From Cohnella zeiphila (GTDB lineage: Bacteria > Bacillota > Bacilli > Paenibacillales > Paenibacillaceae), in contig NZ_JACJVO010000032.1 of assembly GCF_014212055.1 (NCBI RefSeq), positions 124,001 to 188,000 of the forward strand: DNA of 64,000 nt, in the 5' to 3' direction. How positions within the stretch are numbered: position 1 is the first letter of the stretch; every line of letters begins with the position of its first letter. The notes beneath the pieces are model-generated. The model saw nothing but the letters and a program-made list of their open reading frames with translations, did no database searches and had not been told where the DNA came from. The position numbers and the translations under genes are program-made. Positions 8,764 through 17,384 of the stretch are shown piece by piece.

Positions 8764-9663
8764 ATGCTTCGCAAATTTTCGGCGAGCGATTCGTTCATGC
8801 TCTGGCTGATCGCGCTGCCCGGCGTCCTGTTCTTCCTGGTCTTTAAGTACGTGCCGATGCTCGGCAACGTGATCGCGTTTCAGGATTACAACTTGTTCAC
8901 CGGCATAGCGTATAGCCCGTGGGTGGGGTTCAAGCATTTTGCGAACATGTTCACCTATGAAGAGTTCTACCACATTTTAACGAACACGCTCCTTCTCAGT
9001 CTGTACTCCCTTTTGTTCGGTTTTCCGGCGCCGCTGATCCTGGCTTTATTCTTGAACGAGATTCGCCGCGCCTGGTTCAAGCGCCCGGTGCAGACGCTGC
9101 TGTACCTGCCCCATTTTCTCTCGTGGGTGATCGTCGGCAGCATTTTCATCAACTTGCTCTCTTACGACGGATTTCTCAATACCCTGCTCGGCAAGATCGG
9201 GGTCCGGACCGTCGATTACTTGACGCAGCCCTCCTACTTCCGGAGCATTCTGGTCGGCATGTCCATCTGGAAGGAGATGGGGTGGGGGATGATCATCTAT
9301 CTCGCCGCGCTGTCCGGCATCAATCCGAATCTGTATGAGGCGGCCCGGGTGGACGGAGCGGGAAGGTTCCGGCAGATGCGGTCGATTACGCTGCCTTGCC
9401 TGGTGCCGACGATCGTGGTGCTGTTCCTGCTGCGGGTAGGCAACGTGCTGGATTCGAATGTCGAGCAAGTGATGGTCATGCTGAATCCGCTCGTCAGCGA
9501 TGTGGGGGAAGTGATCGATACGTACGTATACCGCGTCGGGCTGCTGGGAGCCCAATTCAGCTATACGACGGCGATCGCCATCTTTAAATCGCTGGTCGGA
9601 CTGCTGCTCGTCGTCGGATTGAATGGTTTAAGCCGGAGAACGACGGGGGAAAGCATCTATTAA
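8764..9663 (+). CDS. CUT1 ABC transporter permease, LplB-like
   Basis: Integral membrane permease, 299 aa, with about six membrane helices (first at residues 12-32). The cytoplasmic EAA loop that docks the ATPase reads YEAARVDGAG about 100 residues before the C-terminus. The ATG at 8764 is preferred, because the in-frame GTG at 8758 forms part of the ribosome binding site GGGAGGGTG. It lies 16 bases after the binding-protein gene, and its TAA overlaps an ATG of the next frame, so the three genes are one operon. Confidence 0.93.
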   Translation: MLRKFSASDSFMLWLIALPGVLFFLVFKYVPMLGNVIAFQDYNLFTGIAYSPWVGFKHFANMFTYEEFYHILTNTLLLSLYSLLFGFPAPLILALFLNEIRRAWFKRPVQTLLYLPHFLSWVIVGSIFINLLSYDGFLNTLLGKIGVRTVDYLTQPSYFRSILVGMSIWKEMGWGMIIYLAALSGINPNLYEAARVDGAGRFRQMRSITLPCLVPTIVVLFLLRVGNVLDSNVEQVMVMLNPLVSDVGEVIDTYVYRVGLLGAQFSYTTAIAIFKSLVGLLLVVGLNGLSRRTTGESIY

Positions 9664-9683
9664 TGGGGAAAGGAGAGAGCGGC

Positions 9684-10547
9684 ATGCGGCCATTTCGCTC
9701 ATTCTCGCTGGCGAACACGGTGCTGTTTACGGTGCTTTGCCTAACGATGATCGCCCCGCTTGTCCATTTGGCCGCGGTATCTCTAAGCGCACCGGTCTAC
9801 GCGAACGCGAAGCTGGTGACGTTCTGGCCGATGGGATTCCAGTTCGGGGTGTACAAGACCATCGCCGGCATGGGGAATATCTGGAGATCCATGGGCAACA
9901 GCATCTACATTACCGTTGTCGGAACGGGGATTGCGCTGGCTTTCACCTCGACGCTGGGCTATTCTCTGTCGCGCCCGAACATGAAGGGAAAACGCTGGGT
10001 GCTCCGGGGCATCGTGCTAACCTTCATTTTCTCCGCTCCGCTCGTTCCGAGTTATCTGCTGGTCCGGAGCCTCGGCATGGAGAATACGCTGTGGGCGCTC
10101 ATGATTCCGAACGCGCTGAATGCTTTTAACGTCATCATCATGAAAACTTTCTTCCAGGGGATCTCCAGCGAGATGTTCGATGCGGGCAAAATCGACGGGT
10201 GTTCGGAGTGGGGGATCCTGTGGAGAATCGCGGTCCCGTTGTCCGCGCCGGTCATTGCGACCTTGGCGTTATTCCACATGGTGGGCCAGTGGAATTCCTA
10301 CTTCAGCGCCCTGATCTACATTCGCGATCGGGATCTGCAGCCGATGCAGGTGCTGCTCCGCAGTTTGATCGTGGAAGAGGAGGCGAACAATATGATTGCC
10401 TCTTCGACGGATGTCGCTTCCCTGATGACTCCGGAAATGCTGAAAGCAGGCATCACCCTGTTCGCCACCCTTCCGATCCTCATCGTTTATCCGTTCCTGC
10501 AGAAATACTTCGTGAAGGGCGCCATGGTCGGTTCGTTGAAGGAGTAA
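9684..10547 (+). CDS. CUT1 ABC transporter permease, LplC/YtcP-like
   Basis: Second permease subunit, 287 aa, six predicted helices, with an EAA-type loop FDAGKIDGCS and the common C-terminal ending FVKGAMVGSLKE. The ATG at 9684 has AGGAG eight bases upstream and gives the usual N-terminus. An earlier in-frame ATG at 9663 overlaps the preceding stop but has no ribosome binding site. It ends the transporter operon, with a strong terminator 22 bases later. Confidence 0.93.
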   Translation: MRPFRSFSLANTVLFTVLCLTMIAPLVHLAAVSLSAPVYANAKLVTFWPMGFQFGVYKTIAGMGNIWRSMGNSIYITVVGTGIALAFTSTLGYSLSRPNMKGKRWVLRGIVLTFIFSAPLVPSYLLVRSLGMENTLWALMIPNALNAFNVIIMKTFFQGISSEMFDAGKIDGCSEWGILWRIAVPLSAPVIATLALFHMVGQWNSYFSALIYIRDRDLQPMQVLLRSLIVEEEANNMIASSTDVASLMTPEMLKAGITLFATLPILIVYPFLQKYFVKGAMVGSLKE

Positions 10548-10569
10548 GCGCGGATACGCAAATCTTTTG

Positions 10570-10604
10570 AAGAAGTATGACGGTCTGCTGTCATACTTCT
10601 TTTT
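10570..10604 (+). terminator. Rho-independent terminator after the first CUT1 operon
   Basis: Perfect 12-bp stem AAGAAGTATGAC / GTCATACTTCTT with an eight-base loop and a T-run. Confidence 0.92.
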
Positions 10605-10663
10605 CTATGATGGCCTTAGGCAACAGCCTCAAATTCACTGGCAATCAGAAGGAGACGGAACGA

Positions 10664-11179
10664 ATGAATCATCCGGAACAAATGTTTCATTACAACGCCT
10701 GGGCCAACCAAACGATCCTGGAGAGAATCAAGGAACTCCCGCCCTCGGTGCTGCAGCAAGAAGCCAATACTTCTTTTTCCACCATCGGCGAGGCGTTCGC
10801 GCATATTTATGCGCTCGACAAATGCTGGCTTCAGATTCTGAGCGGAACCGGTATGCCCGAGGCGCTGGCAGCATGTCTTCCGCTTCAGCAAGAGATGCGG
10901 GGGTATTCCGCCGATGAATTCGCGAGTGCCTTCCGCGAGCTCGCCGAGCAATTCCAAGAATGGTTCCGAAGCCAGGACGATCTGGAGCGGACCCTTGTGC
11001 TTGAGAATCCGTACGCCGGAACGCGCATCGCCCGATTCTCGGAAATCGTGCTGCAAGTGGTCAACCACGGCAGCTATCACCGGGGCAATATTTCGGCCAT
11101 GCTGCGCCAGTTAGGCCACGCCTCCGTCATGAACGACTATTCGCTGTATTGGTATCAGGGGCCTGCGGAATCCATGTAA
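10664..11179 (+). CDS. DinB-family protein
   Basis: A 171-aa cytoplasmic four-helix-bundle protein of the DinB/YfiT class. Three histidines in the expected metal-binding places are visible: in HYNAWA near residue 6, in AHIYALDKCW near residue 48, and in NHGSYHRGNI near residue 132. In this family some members are bacillithiol- or mycothiol-dependent transferases and others have no known activity. The ATG at 10664 has AAGGAGA upstream. A longer in-frame opening from 10577 lies inside the preceding terminator and is rejected. Confidence 0.85.
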   Translation: MNHPEQMFHYNAWANQTILERIKELPPSVLQQEANTSFSTIGEAFAHIYALDKCWLQILSGTGMPEALAACLPLQQEMRGYSADEFASAFRELAEQFQEWFRSQDDLERTLVLENPYAGTRIARFSEIVLQVVNHGSYHRGNISAMLRQLGHASVMNDYSLYWYQGPAESM

Positions 11180-11205
11180 TCTTGAGGAAGGGACCGGATT
11201 CTGTC

Positions 11206-11775
11206 ATGGAAATGGAGAATCTGCTTGCAGTCCAATCAAGAGGAGATTTGAGGACTTGGCTGGAGCAGAACAGCACCTCTAAAAAATCTTGCTGGGTCGT
11301 CGTCAGCTTTACTCCGAACCCGGATACGCTGCTCTATTTGGATGCGGTCGAGGAGGCCTTGTGCTTCGGGTGGATCGACGGAGTCAAAAAGAAAATATCG
11401 GAGACGGGGCTGGCGCAGAGGCTGTCCCCCAGAAGCAAAAACAGTTCATGGACGGAACTGAATAAAGAGCGCGTCCGCCGCCTTGAGAAGCTGGGGCTCA
11501 TGAGAGACGAAGGGAGAAAGGTGCTACCCGATATGGATCCCGATTCTTTTCGAATCGATCCGGTTATCGAGCGGCGGCTGAAAGAAGATAGGCAGGCGCA
11601 TGAGAATTTCTTGGCCTTTCCGGCTCTCTATCGAAGGGTCCGGATCGACACGATCCAAAGCATCAGGAATCAGCCGGATCTATTCAAGAGCAGACTGGAC
11701 AAATTGATAACGAACGCAAGAGAAAATAAAATGTACGGCCAATGGCATGACAACGGGCGTCTATTGGATGGTTAA
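11206..11775 (+). CDS. YdeI/OmdA-like protein
   Basis: A 189-aa protein resembling the YdeI/OmpD-associated family. It has the conserved core SCWVVVSFTPNPDTLLYLDAVEEALCFGWIDG near the N-terminus, then a helical C-terminal part with the F-P-YRRVRIDTIQ-I pattern. The family is common in Firmicutes and has no firm biochemical role. It starts 26 bases after the DinB-like gene on the same strand, so they probably form one transcript. Two ATG codons (11206 and 11212) are possible; the ribosome binding site GAGGAAGGG is 13 bases before the first. Confidence 0.78.
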   Translation: MEMENLLAVQSRGDLRTWLEQNSTSKKSCWVVVSFTPNPDTLLYLDAVEEALCFGWIDGVKKKISETGLAQRLSPRSKNSSWTELNKERVRRLEKLGLMRDEGRKVLPDMDPDSFRIDPVIERRLKEDRQAHENFLAFPALYRRVRIDTIQSIRNQPDLFKSRLDKLITNARENKMYGQWHDNGRLLDG

Positions 11776-11827
11776 AAGGACGCTGTACTTTTATGAATGC
11801 GTTGTCATTCAAAAAACCGTACTCTGC

Positions 11828-11871
11828 ATTCAAAACCGCGCATTTACACCCCGGGTCGCGTCCCTTACGAT
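11828..11871 (+). promoter_or_regulatory. Promoter of the first isochorismatase gene with shared upstream element
   Basis: The 20-base element ATTCAAAACCGCGCATTTAC (11828-11847) ends within the -35 box TTTACA (11843-11848). A -10 box TACGAT follows after 17 bases at 11866-11871. The same element (one difference) sits in the same place before the second isochorismatase gene at 13815. A partial tandem copy CATTCAAAAAACCG lies at 11806-11819. The placement fits an activator site for the LysR regulator encoded between the two genes. Confidence 0.65.
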
Positions 11872-11906
11872 AGGGCTGAAATCAATCGATTCGGAGGGAT
11901 GAGCCG

Positions 11907-12629
11907 ATGGACAAAATGAGTTGGTACGATTTTATGACCGAGCAGGACAAGGAGCATGACGCTCTGCTGGGCAAGAAGGAGCTCGCCGGATTCGGCGAGA
12001 AGCCGGTGCTGCTGCTGATCGACATCTATTACAGCGTGCTGGGCTTGAAGCGAGAGCCGATCATGGAATCGGTCAAGACCTGGCCGATGAGCACGGGGCT
12101 TGAGGGCTGGGAGGCCGTGGACAAGACGGCGGCCGTCCTGGACTCCGCACGCAGGAACGGCATTCCGGTAATTCACGTAAAAGGACTGCATACCGGCGTA
12201 AACAGCTGGTCTCGCGGCGGCAAGAAACGTCAGGACTTCTTCAAGCTGCCAGAAGAGATGACGCTGAAGGGAAGAGAGATCGTCGAAGAGGTCAAGCCGC
12301 TTCCGGACGAGCTTGTCATCGAGAAGGCGGCAGCAAGCGCGTTTCATGGCACGCCGCTGTTGTTCCAATTGGTCAGCCTTGGCATCGACACGGTGATCTG
12401 CTGCGGCGAGACGACCAGCGGTTGCGTGCGAGCCAGCGTCGTAGATGGCGCGACCTTCCGGTTCAAGATGGGGGTCGTCGAGGAGTGCGTGTTTGACCGG
12501 ACCCAGGCGTCCCATTGGATGAATTTGTACGATATGCATCAGAAATATGCCGATGTCGTCGGCATGGAAGCGGCAATCGAATACTTTGATCGGATCGGCA
12601 GCCGAAGCGGACAGACCGTCTCCGCCTAA
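11907..12629 (+). CDS. Isochorismatase-family cysteine hydrolase, paralog 1
   Basis: Cytoplasmic amidohydrolase of the isochorismatase-like fold, 240 aa. The catalytic triad is visible as D39 (LLLIDIYYS), K140 (VIEKAAASAF) and nucleophile C173 (TTSGCVRASVVDGA). The glycine-rich CGETTSGCVR context is like N-carbamoylsarcosine or maleamate amidases rather than true isochorismatases. It is about 70 % identical by eye to the second copy at 13937, including an unusual shared N-terminus (KEHD-LWGKKEL-GFG). ATG at 11907 has GGAGG nine bases upstream. It is transcribed alone, followed by a terminator, and faces the LysR gene. The substrate cannot be read from the sequence. Confidence 0.9.
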   Translation: MDKMSWYDFMTEQDKEHDALLGKKELAGFGEKPVLLLIDIYYSVLGLKREPIMESVKTWPMSTGLEGWEAVDKTAAVLDSARRNGIPVIHVKGLHTGVNSWSRGGKKRQDFFKLPEEMTLKGREIVEEVKPLPDELVIEKAAASAFHGTPLLFQLVSLGIDTVICCGETTSGCVRASVVDGATFRFKMGVVEECVFDRTQASHWMNLYDMHQKYADVVGMEAAIEYFDRIGSRSGQTVSA

Positions 12630-12644
12630 CCATTGCCGGCCGAT

Positions 12645-12687
12645 GAGGGGCGCATCTTTCCGGAGGGGAAGATGCGCTCCTCTTTTT
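12645..12687 (+). terminator. Terminator between isochorismatase 1 and the LysR gene
   Basis: A 14-bp stem (12645-12658 with 12669-12682, one G-U pair) with a ten-base loop and a T-run, between convergent genes. Confidence 0.88.
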
Positions 12688-12737
12688 AGCATGCCGCGAT
12701 GTTCTCCGGCCGAAATGCTTTTGAGTCTTTTGAGTCT

Positions 12738-13673
12738 TCAGCCCGCTCCCGTAATCGGGCAGCGGGAGGAGGTCTCCGTCAACGAGCGCGGGTTAAGGCG
12801 GCTCTCGAAGTGCTTGATGAACAGATAATCCAGGCTGTGCAGTTCGTTCTCCCGGTAGGCGACGAATACTTTGCTGAGCGGAAAGGGGTTATGCTCGATC
12901 TCCAGCTGGATCAGATCCCGATTGTTCACCTCCTTCGACATATAGGAGCTCCCGGACAGAAACACCCCGGCATTGCGAAGCAGAAAATGTTTGATCAGCA
13001 GCAGATTATTGGTCTCCAGCTTGGGCCGATAGGTCAGGCTGTGCTGCGCAAGCGTGACGTCGATCATATTGCGGTATTGGGTCTCCTTCGGGTAGGTGAG
13101 CATCGGCTCGCACAAAATTTCCTCGAGTGTCACCGAACGGCGGTTGGCAAATCGGTGCTGGGGCGAGACGAACAGCATCGTCTCCTCGCTCAGTACGGGG
13201 CGATAGATCAAGCCGCTGTCGTTGCTCGTATAGCGGGTAATGCCCAATTGGAAATGCTGGCTCTTCATCAGCCGGACCAGCTCGCTGGAGGGATAGGTGT
13301 ATACCTTGATTGACACATGCGGATAATCCCCGATGAACGAATCCATCACATCCGGCAAAATATAGGCGGCGAATGCATTGTTGCAGCCGATCGAGAGCTT
13401 TCCCGTCGAGCCCTCGCTTACCCGCTCTACCGCTTCCTGGCCTTCCTTAAGCGTGCCCATAATCCGTCTGGCGTAAGGGAGAAAAGCTTTGCCTTCCTCG
13501 GTCAGCTTCACCCTGCCTTTGCCGCGAATCAGAAGAGACTTGCCGAGTTCCTTCTCCAGCTGATTGACCCGGTGGGAAACCGTCGGTTGAGGCAGATACA
13601 ACTGTTCCGCCGCCTTCTTGTAGCTGCCACTCTGATAGACCGCCAGAAAGGTTGAGATTTGCTCCAAATTCAT
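12738..13673 (-). CDS. LysR-family transcriptional regulator
   Basis: A 311-aa LysR-type regulator: winged helix-turn-helix at residues 1-60 (FLAVYQSGSYKKAAEQL, PTVSHRVNQLEKELG) and a co-inducer-binding domain from about residue 90. It starts at an ATG behind GGGAGGAG. It is transcribed away from the second isochorismatase gene and toward the first, so it is flanked by both paralogs. LysR regulators usually act on the divergent neighbour. The matching 20-base elements over the -35 boxes of both hydrolase genes make it the most likely regulator of the whole locus, by inference. Confidence 0.92.
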   Translation of the reverse strand: MNLEQISTFLAVYQSGSYKKAAEQLYLPQPTVSHRVNQLEKELGKSLLIRGKGRVKLTEEGKAFLPYARRIMGTLKEGQEAVERVSEGSTGKLSIGCNNAFAAYILPDVMDSFIGDYPHVSIKVYTYPSSELVRLMKSQHFQLGITRYTSNDSGLIYRPVLSEETMLFVSPQHRFANRRSVTLEEILCEPMLTYPKETQYRNMIDVTLAQHSLTYRPKLETNNLLLIKHFLLRNAGVFLSGSSYMSKEVNNRDLIQLEIEHNPFPLSKVFVAYRENELHSLDYLFIKHFESRLNPRSLTETSSRCPITGAG

Positions 13674-13789
13674 GGTTTCACTCCTCCCTACAACTTTGGT
13701 AGGATTTCTAACGCAATTCTAACAAACCTATGAAGCGCCTACAATGTTATCCAGTGGTAAATAAACTGAAAATTCTAAATTGAAAACGA

Positions 13790-13858
13790 ATTCATTGAGA
13801 AAATGAATGCTAATATTCAAAACCGCGTATTTACCGCTTATTTTCCTCAAGATATGAT
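13790..13858 (+). promoter_or_regulatory. Promoter of the second isochorismatase operon with shared element and dyad
   Basis: The element ATTCAAAACCGCGTATTTAC (13815-13834; 19 of 20 bases shared with 11828-11847) ends in a -35 box TTTACC (13830-13835). TATGAT at 13853-13858 follows after 17 bases. Just upstream is the inverted repeat ATTCATT-gagaa-AATGAAT (13790-13808). In both promoters ATGAATGC precedes the ATTCAAAA core by four to six bases. The region also carries the divergent LysR promoter. Confidence 0.65.
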
Positions 13859-13936
13859 GAGAGCAAGTGAATGAGAAGTCATATTCAAGTCATTTAATTG
13901 TTATTAAAAATTACATTTAATATGGGAGGTTACGGA

Positions 13937-14650
13937 ATGAAATACGGATGGGAGCCTTATCTGAGCGAACGAGACAAGGAGCATGACAAGCTGTGGGGCA
14001 AGAAGGAGCTGTACGGCTTCGGGAACAATCCGGCGCTAGTGCTGATCGACATTTATTACAGCGTGCTCGGACTGAAACGCGAACCGATCTTCGATTCCAT
14101 GGAGCTCTGGCCGAGCAGCACCGGGTTAGAAGGCTGGGCGGCGGTCGATAAAACCGCCGAGCTTCTGGCCGTTGCCCGCGAGAACGGCATCCCCGTTATC
14201 CACGTCAAGGGGCTTCACACCGGCATTCGTCACTGGGGCCGGCGCAGGCGCAAGATGGTGTCGATGTCGGACGAGATGCGTCTGAAGGGCACTCAGATCG
14301 TCGACGAGGTCAAGCCGCTTCCAGGCGAATTGATTATCGAAAAGGCAGCTCCAAGCGCTTTCCAAGGCACGCCGCTTACTTACCAGCTGGTCAGCCTTGG
14401 CGTCGACACTGTGATCGTGGCGGGAGAAACGACGAGCGGCTGCGTCCGCGCTTCGGTCGTGGACGGGGCGACCCACCGGTTTCGGATGGGCGTCGTCTCC
14501 GAATGCGTTTTCGACCGAACGGAAGCCTCCCATTATATGAACCTGTACGATATGCACAATAAATACGCCGACGTCGTATTTCTGGAGGACGCCAAGTCGT
14601 ACTTCCGGAATATCGGATCGGCCCGTTCCAAACAGACCGTCAACGCGTAA
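13937..14650 (+). CDS. Isochorismatase-family cysteine hydrolase, paralog 2
   Basis: A 237-aa paralog of the gene at 11907 with the same triad: D38, K136 and C169 (ETTSGCVRASVVDGA). The two proteins differ mainly in a basic segment after the conserved KGLHTGI-W (GRRRRKM here, SRGGKKRQD in copy 1), which may be near the substrate entrance. ATG at 13937 with GGGAGG seven bases upstream is chosen; a TTG-started extension to 13898 contains the ribosome binding site and is not used. It heads the operon with the ABC importer, so its substrate or a precursor is probably imported by that system. Confidence 0.9.
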   Translation: MKYGWEPYLSERDKEHDKLWGKKELYGFGNNPALVLIDIYYSVLGLKREPIFDSMELWPSSTGLEGWAAVDKTAELLAVARENGIPVIHVKGLHTGIRHWGRRRRKMVSMSDEMRLKGTQIVDEVKPLPGELIIEKAAPSAFQGTPLTYQLVSLGVDTVIVAGETTSGCVRASVVDGATHRFRMGVVSECVFDRTEASHYMNLYDMHNKYADVVFLEDAKSYFRNIGSARSKQTVNA

Positions 14651-14696
14651 AGTTCCGCGGGATACCGGGGGCTTCGACAAGAGGGGGAGAAACCGT

Positions 14697-16313
14697 ATGG
14701 CGAGATCATGGAGACTGCGGATCGGATTCATGCTGGCAGGGCTTCTGCTTCTGCTCGCTGCCTGCTCAAACAGCGGATCGAACTCGGAGGGAAAGAACGC
14801 CGGCGCGGCGGCCACGTTGACGCCGACAGCCGCCGCCTCAACAGGCGGGGACACCGCGGCATCTTCCGGTGAAAAGGTACTGAAGGTCCGGTTTTACGAT
14901 GATCCTGCCGGATTCGATCCCGCAACGATCTTCCGGATCGAGAATGAAAATATAGCATTTAATATCTACAGCGGCTTGACGACCTACGATTCCGAATCGG
15001 GCAAAATCATCCCGGACCTGGCGGAATCGTGGGAGACGGACGACAACCGGACCTGGACCTTCCATCTGCGCAAGGGAGTGCAGTGGCAGAAGGGGTACGG
15101 CGAGTTCACGTCGGCGGACGTCGTTTACTCTTACAATCGGATCAAGGACCCTGCCGCCGCTTCCCCCTATGCGGCCGAATTCGGCAACATCGCCAGCATC
15201 GAAGCGCCTGACGCGTATACGGTCGTCATCAAGCTCAAGACTCCCGACGGCAACTTTCTTCATCAGGTGGCCAACTATCACCAAGGGCAAATCGTGAAGA
15301 AGGAGGTAATCGAGAAGTACGGCGATCAGGCGAAGTGGAATCCCGTCGGAACCGGTCCGTTCGAAGTCGAGAAGATCGATCCAAGCTCGGAAATCGTGCT
15401 GGTCCGCCACGAGGGCTATTATCAGGGCCCGGCGCCGATCCAAAAAATCATTTTCAGTATCATCAAGGATGAGGCCACGGCTACCATCGCTCTCCAGAAC
15501 GGCGAAGTCGATGTCGTGATGCGATCCAATGTCGAGGAGAACCTCGATACGCTGGAGAAGGCCGGCTTTAAGATGAACCATGTGGACAATTACGCGGCGT
15601 CGCTGAAGGTATTCAATCTGAATAACCCGATTCTCGCCAAGAAGGAGGTTCGGCAGGCTTGGGCGTACGCCGTCGACTTTCAGGCGATCGCGGAAGGCTT
15701 GTCGCCCCGTCTTCAGACGGCGGCCAAGAGCATTCTGATGGATTGGATGGAAGGATACAGCGAGAATACCGCACAGTATGCTTATGATCCCGATAAGGCT
15801 AAGGAGCTGCTTGCCAAAGCCGGCTACCCGAACGGCTTCACGATCAAGCAGGACGGCTCGTCCGCCAGCGGCGTCACCGAGCAGATGCAGCTCGAGCAGG
15901 AATATCTTAAAGCCGTGGGCATTAATCTCGAGTTCGATTTGGTCGATACGCCGACCTACAACCAGAAACGCAACGACGGCGACTTCGAAGTATCCGGACG
16001 ACTTCTTCCCGCGGTCAATCCGGACACGATTCTGTTCAGCTATCTCCATCCCGACAACATCGCGCCGAAGGGCATGAACGGCGCCCGCTACGACAACCCG
16101 GAGCTGACGAAGACACTGGAAGCTGCGCGAGCCGAGACCGACCCTGACAAACGAAGCCAGCTGTACGAGAAGGTGCAACAAATCGTCATGGACGACTTGC
16201 CTTACTTGCCGACGTATAACAGCAACGTGTATTGGCCGAGCAAGCCCAACGTAGACGGGATTGTCATCAACAAGCTTGCTCAAGTGAACTTCTATGGCGT
16301 CGATATCAAGTAA
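14697..16313 (+). CDS. ABC transporter substrate-binding lipoprotein, peptide/nickel family
   Basis: Family 5 solute-binding protein (DppA/OppA-like), 538 aa. The signal peptide ends in the lipobox LAAC with C23 lipidated, then a Ser/Ala/Gly-rich linker. The fold signatures of the family are clear: LKVRFYDDPAGFDPATIF, LAESWETDDNRTWTFHLRKGVQW, and NPVGTGPFEVEKI. Known members bind di- or oligopeptides, nickel, glutathione or amides. It is separated by 46 bases from the amidohydrolase gene and is followed by two permease genes and a fused ATPase gene. An amide- or peptide-like ligand is a reasonable inference. Confidence 0.92.
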   Translation: MARSWRLRIGFMLAGLLLLLAACSNSGSNSEGKNAGAAATLTPTAAASTGGDTAASSGEKVLKVRFYDDPAGFDPATIFRIENENIAFNIYSGLTTYDSESGKIIPDLAESWETDDNRTWTFHLRKGVQWQKGYGEFTSADVVYSYNRIKDPAAASPYAAEFGNIASIEAPDAYTVVIKLKTPDGNFLHQVANYHQGQIVKKEVIEKYGDQAKWNPVGTGPFEVEKIDPSSEIVLVRHEGYYQGPAPIQKIIFSIIKDEATATIALQNGEVDVVMRSNVEENLDTLEKAGFKMNHVDNYAASLKVFNLNNPILAKKEVRQAWAYAVDFQAIAEGLSPRLQTAAKSILMDWMEGYSENTAQYAYDPDKAKELLAKAGYPNGFTIKQDGSSASGVTEQMQLEQEYLKAVGINLEFDLVDTPTYNQKRNDGDFEVSGRLLPAVNPDTILFSYLHPDNIAPKGMNGARYDNPELTKTLEAARAETDPDKRSQLYEKVQQIVMDDLPYLPTYNSNVYWPSKPNVDGIVINKLAQVNFYGVDIK

Positions 16314-16379
16314 TTCGATCCTGCCGGCCGTCTTCCGCCTTCATCGGCGGCAGGCGGCGCCTTTGGAGGTGATGGAACG

Positions 16380-17327
16380 TTGCTTAGCTATGCGGGCAAA
16401 CGATTGGCGCAGTTGATCGTGACGATGTTCGGCGTCGTTACGTTGGTCTTCTTTTCCATCCGGATGATACCGGGGGACGCGGCCTCGGCGATGGCAGGCG
16501 AGAACCTATCGGGTGCCGCGCTGGAGGAAATGCGCCAGAAGCTGGGTTTGGACGCGCCGCTTTGGCGGCAATACTCCGATTATTTGCTGAGCGTCGTCCG
16601 TTTCGATTTTGGCCATACGATCACGACCTCCCTGCCGATCGCCGAATTGATGCTCAAAGCCCTGCCTCTTACGATGATGATTGCTTGCATGACCGTTCTG
16701 ATCGCCGTGCTGCTGGCCATACCGCTCGGTACCTTGGCGGCTTTTCTTGCCAACAAGGGCAGGAAGGCGCTGGACAACATCATTACCTGGGCCGCCATGG
16801 TTGTCGACCTTATGCCGTCCTTCTGGACCGGTCTTCTGCTGATGCTGTTTCTGTCGCTGAATTTGAAGCTGTTGCCGGCCAGCGGGGACATCTCGTTCGG
16901 CGAGCCCGGGTTTATGCTCCAGCGGATCGCCTTGCCGGTTCTCGTGCTGGCCGTCTCCCAAGTGGCTACACTCGCACGCATAACCCGGACCGCCGTGCTG
17001 GAGGTGCTGAACGAGGATTATATCCGCACCGCGCGTTCGCTCGGCATGACGGAGATTCTCGTCGTGTTCCGGCATGCACTCAAGAATGCGATGCTGCCGA
17101 TTATAACCGTGATCGGGCTTAGCTTCGGCCATTTGCTCAGCGGAACGGTTATCGTCGAGTTCATCTTCTCCATCCCGGGCATCGGGACGTTGCTGGTGTA
17201 CGGCATCAACAGCCGGGATTATCCGCTCGTTCAGAACGTGATTCTGTTTTACGCCTTTATCTTTGTCGTCATCAATTTTATTACAGACATGGTATACAAG
17301 AAAGTGGACCCGCGCGTTCAATTCTAG
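16380..17327 (+). CDS. Peptide/nickel-type ABC permease, DppB-like
   Basis: First permease of the importer, 315 aa, with the N-terminal signature RLAQLIVTMFGVVTLVFF, an extracellular loop and about five further helices. The ATPase-docking EAA loop reads ARSLGMTEILVVFRHALKNA, and the C-terminus is the typical YKKVDPRVQF. The start is TTG at 16380, since the strong ribosome binding site GGAGGTGAT ends six bases upstream and no ATG is in frame there. Confidence 0.92.
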   Translation: MLSYAGKRLAQLIVTMFGVVTLVFFSIRMIPGDAASAMAGENLSGAALEEMRQKLGLDAPLWRQYSDYLLSVVRFDFGHTITTSLPIAELMLKALPLTMMIACMTVLIAVLLAIPLGTLAAFLANKGRKALDNIITWAAMVVDLMPSFWTGLLLMLFLSLNLKLLPASGDISFGEPGFMLQRIALPVLVLAVSQVATLARITRTAVLEVLNEDYIRTARSLGMTEILVVFRHALKNAMLPIITVIGLSFGHLLSGTVIVEFIFSIPGIGTLLVYGINSRDYPLVQNVILFYAFIFVVINFITDMVYKKVDPRVQF

Positions 17328-17384
17328 GAAGCGGGGCGCGGGGCCGCTTGCAAGATCAGACTGATTTTTACAGGAGGGGTGAAC

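Noticed and set aside
14838..16283. 481-codon minus-strand open frame
   Set aside because: Antisense to the substrate-binding protein gene, which has a lipobox and family signatures.
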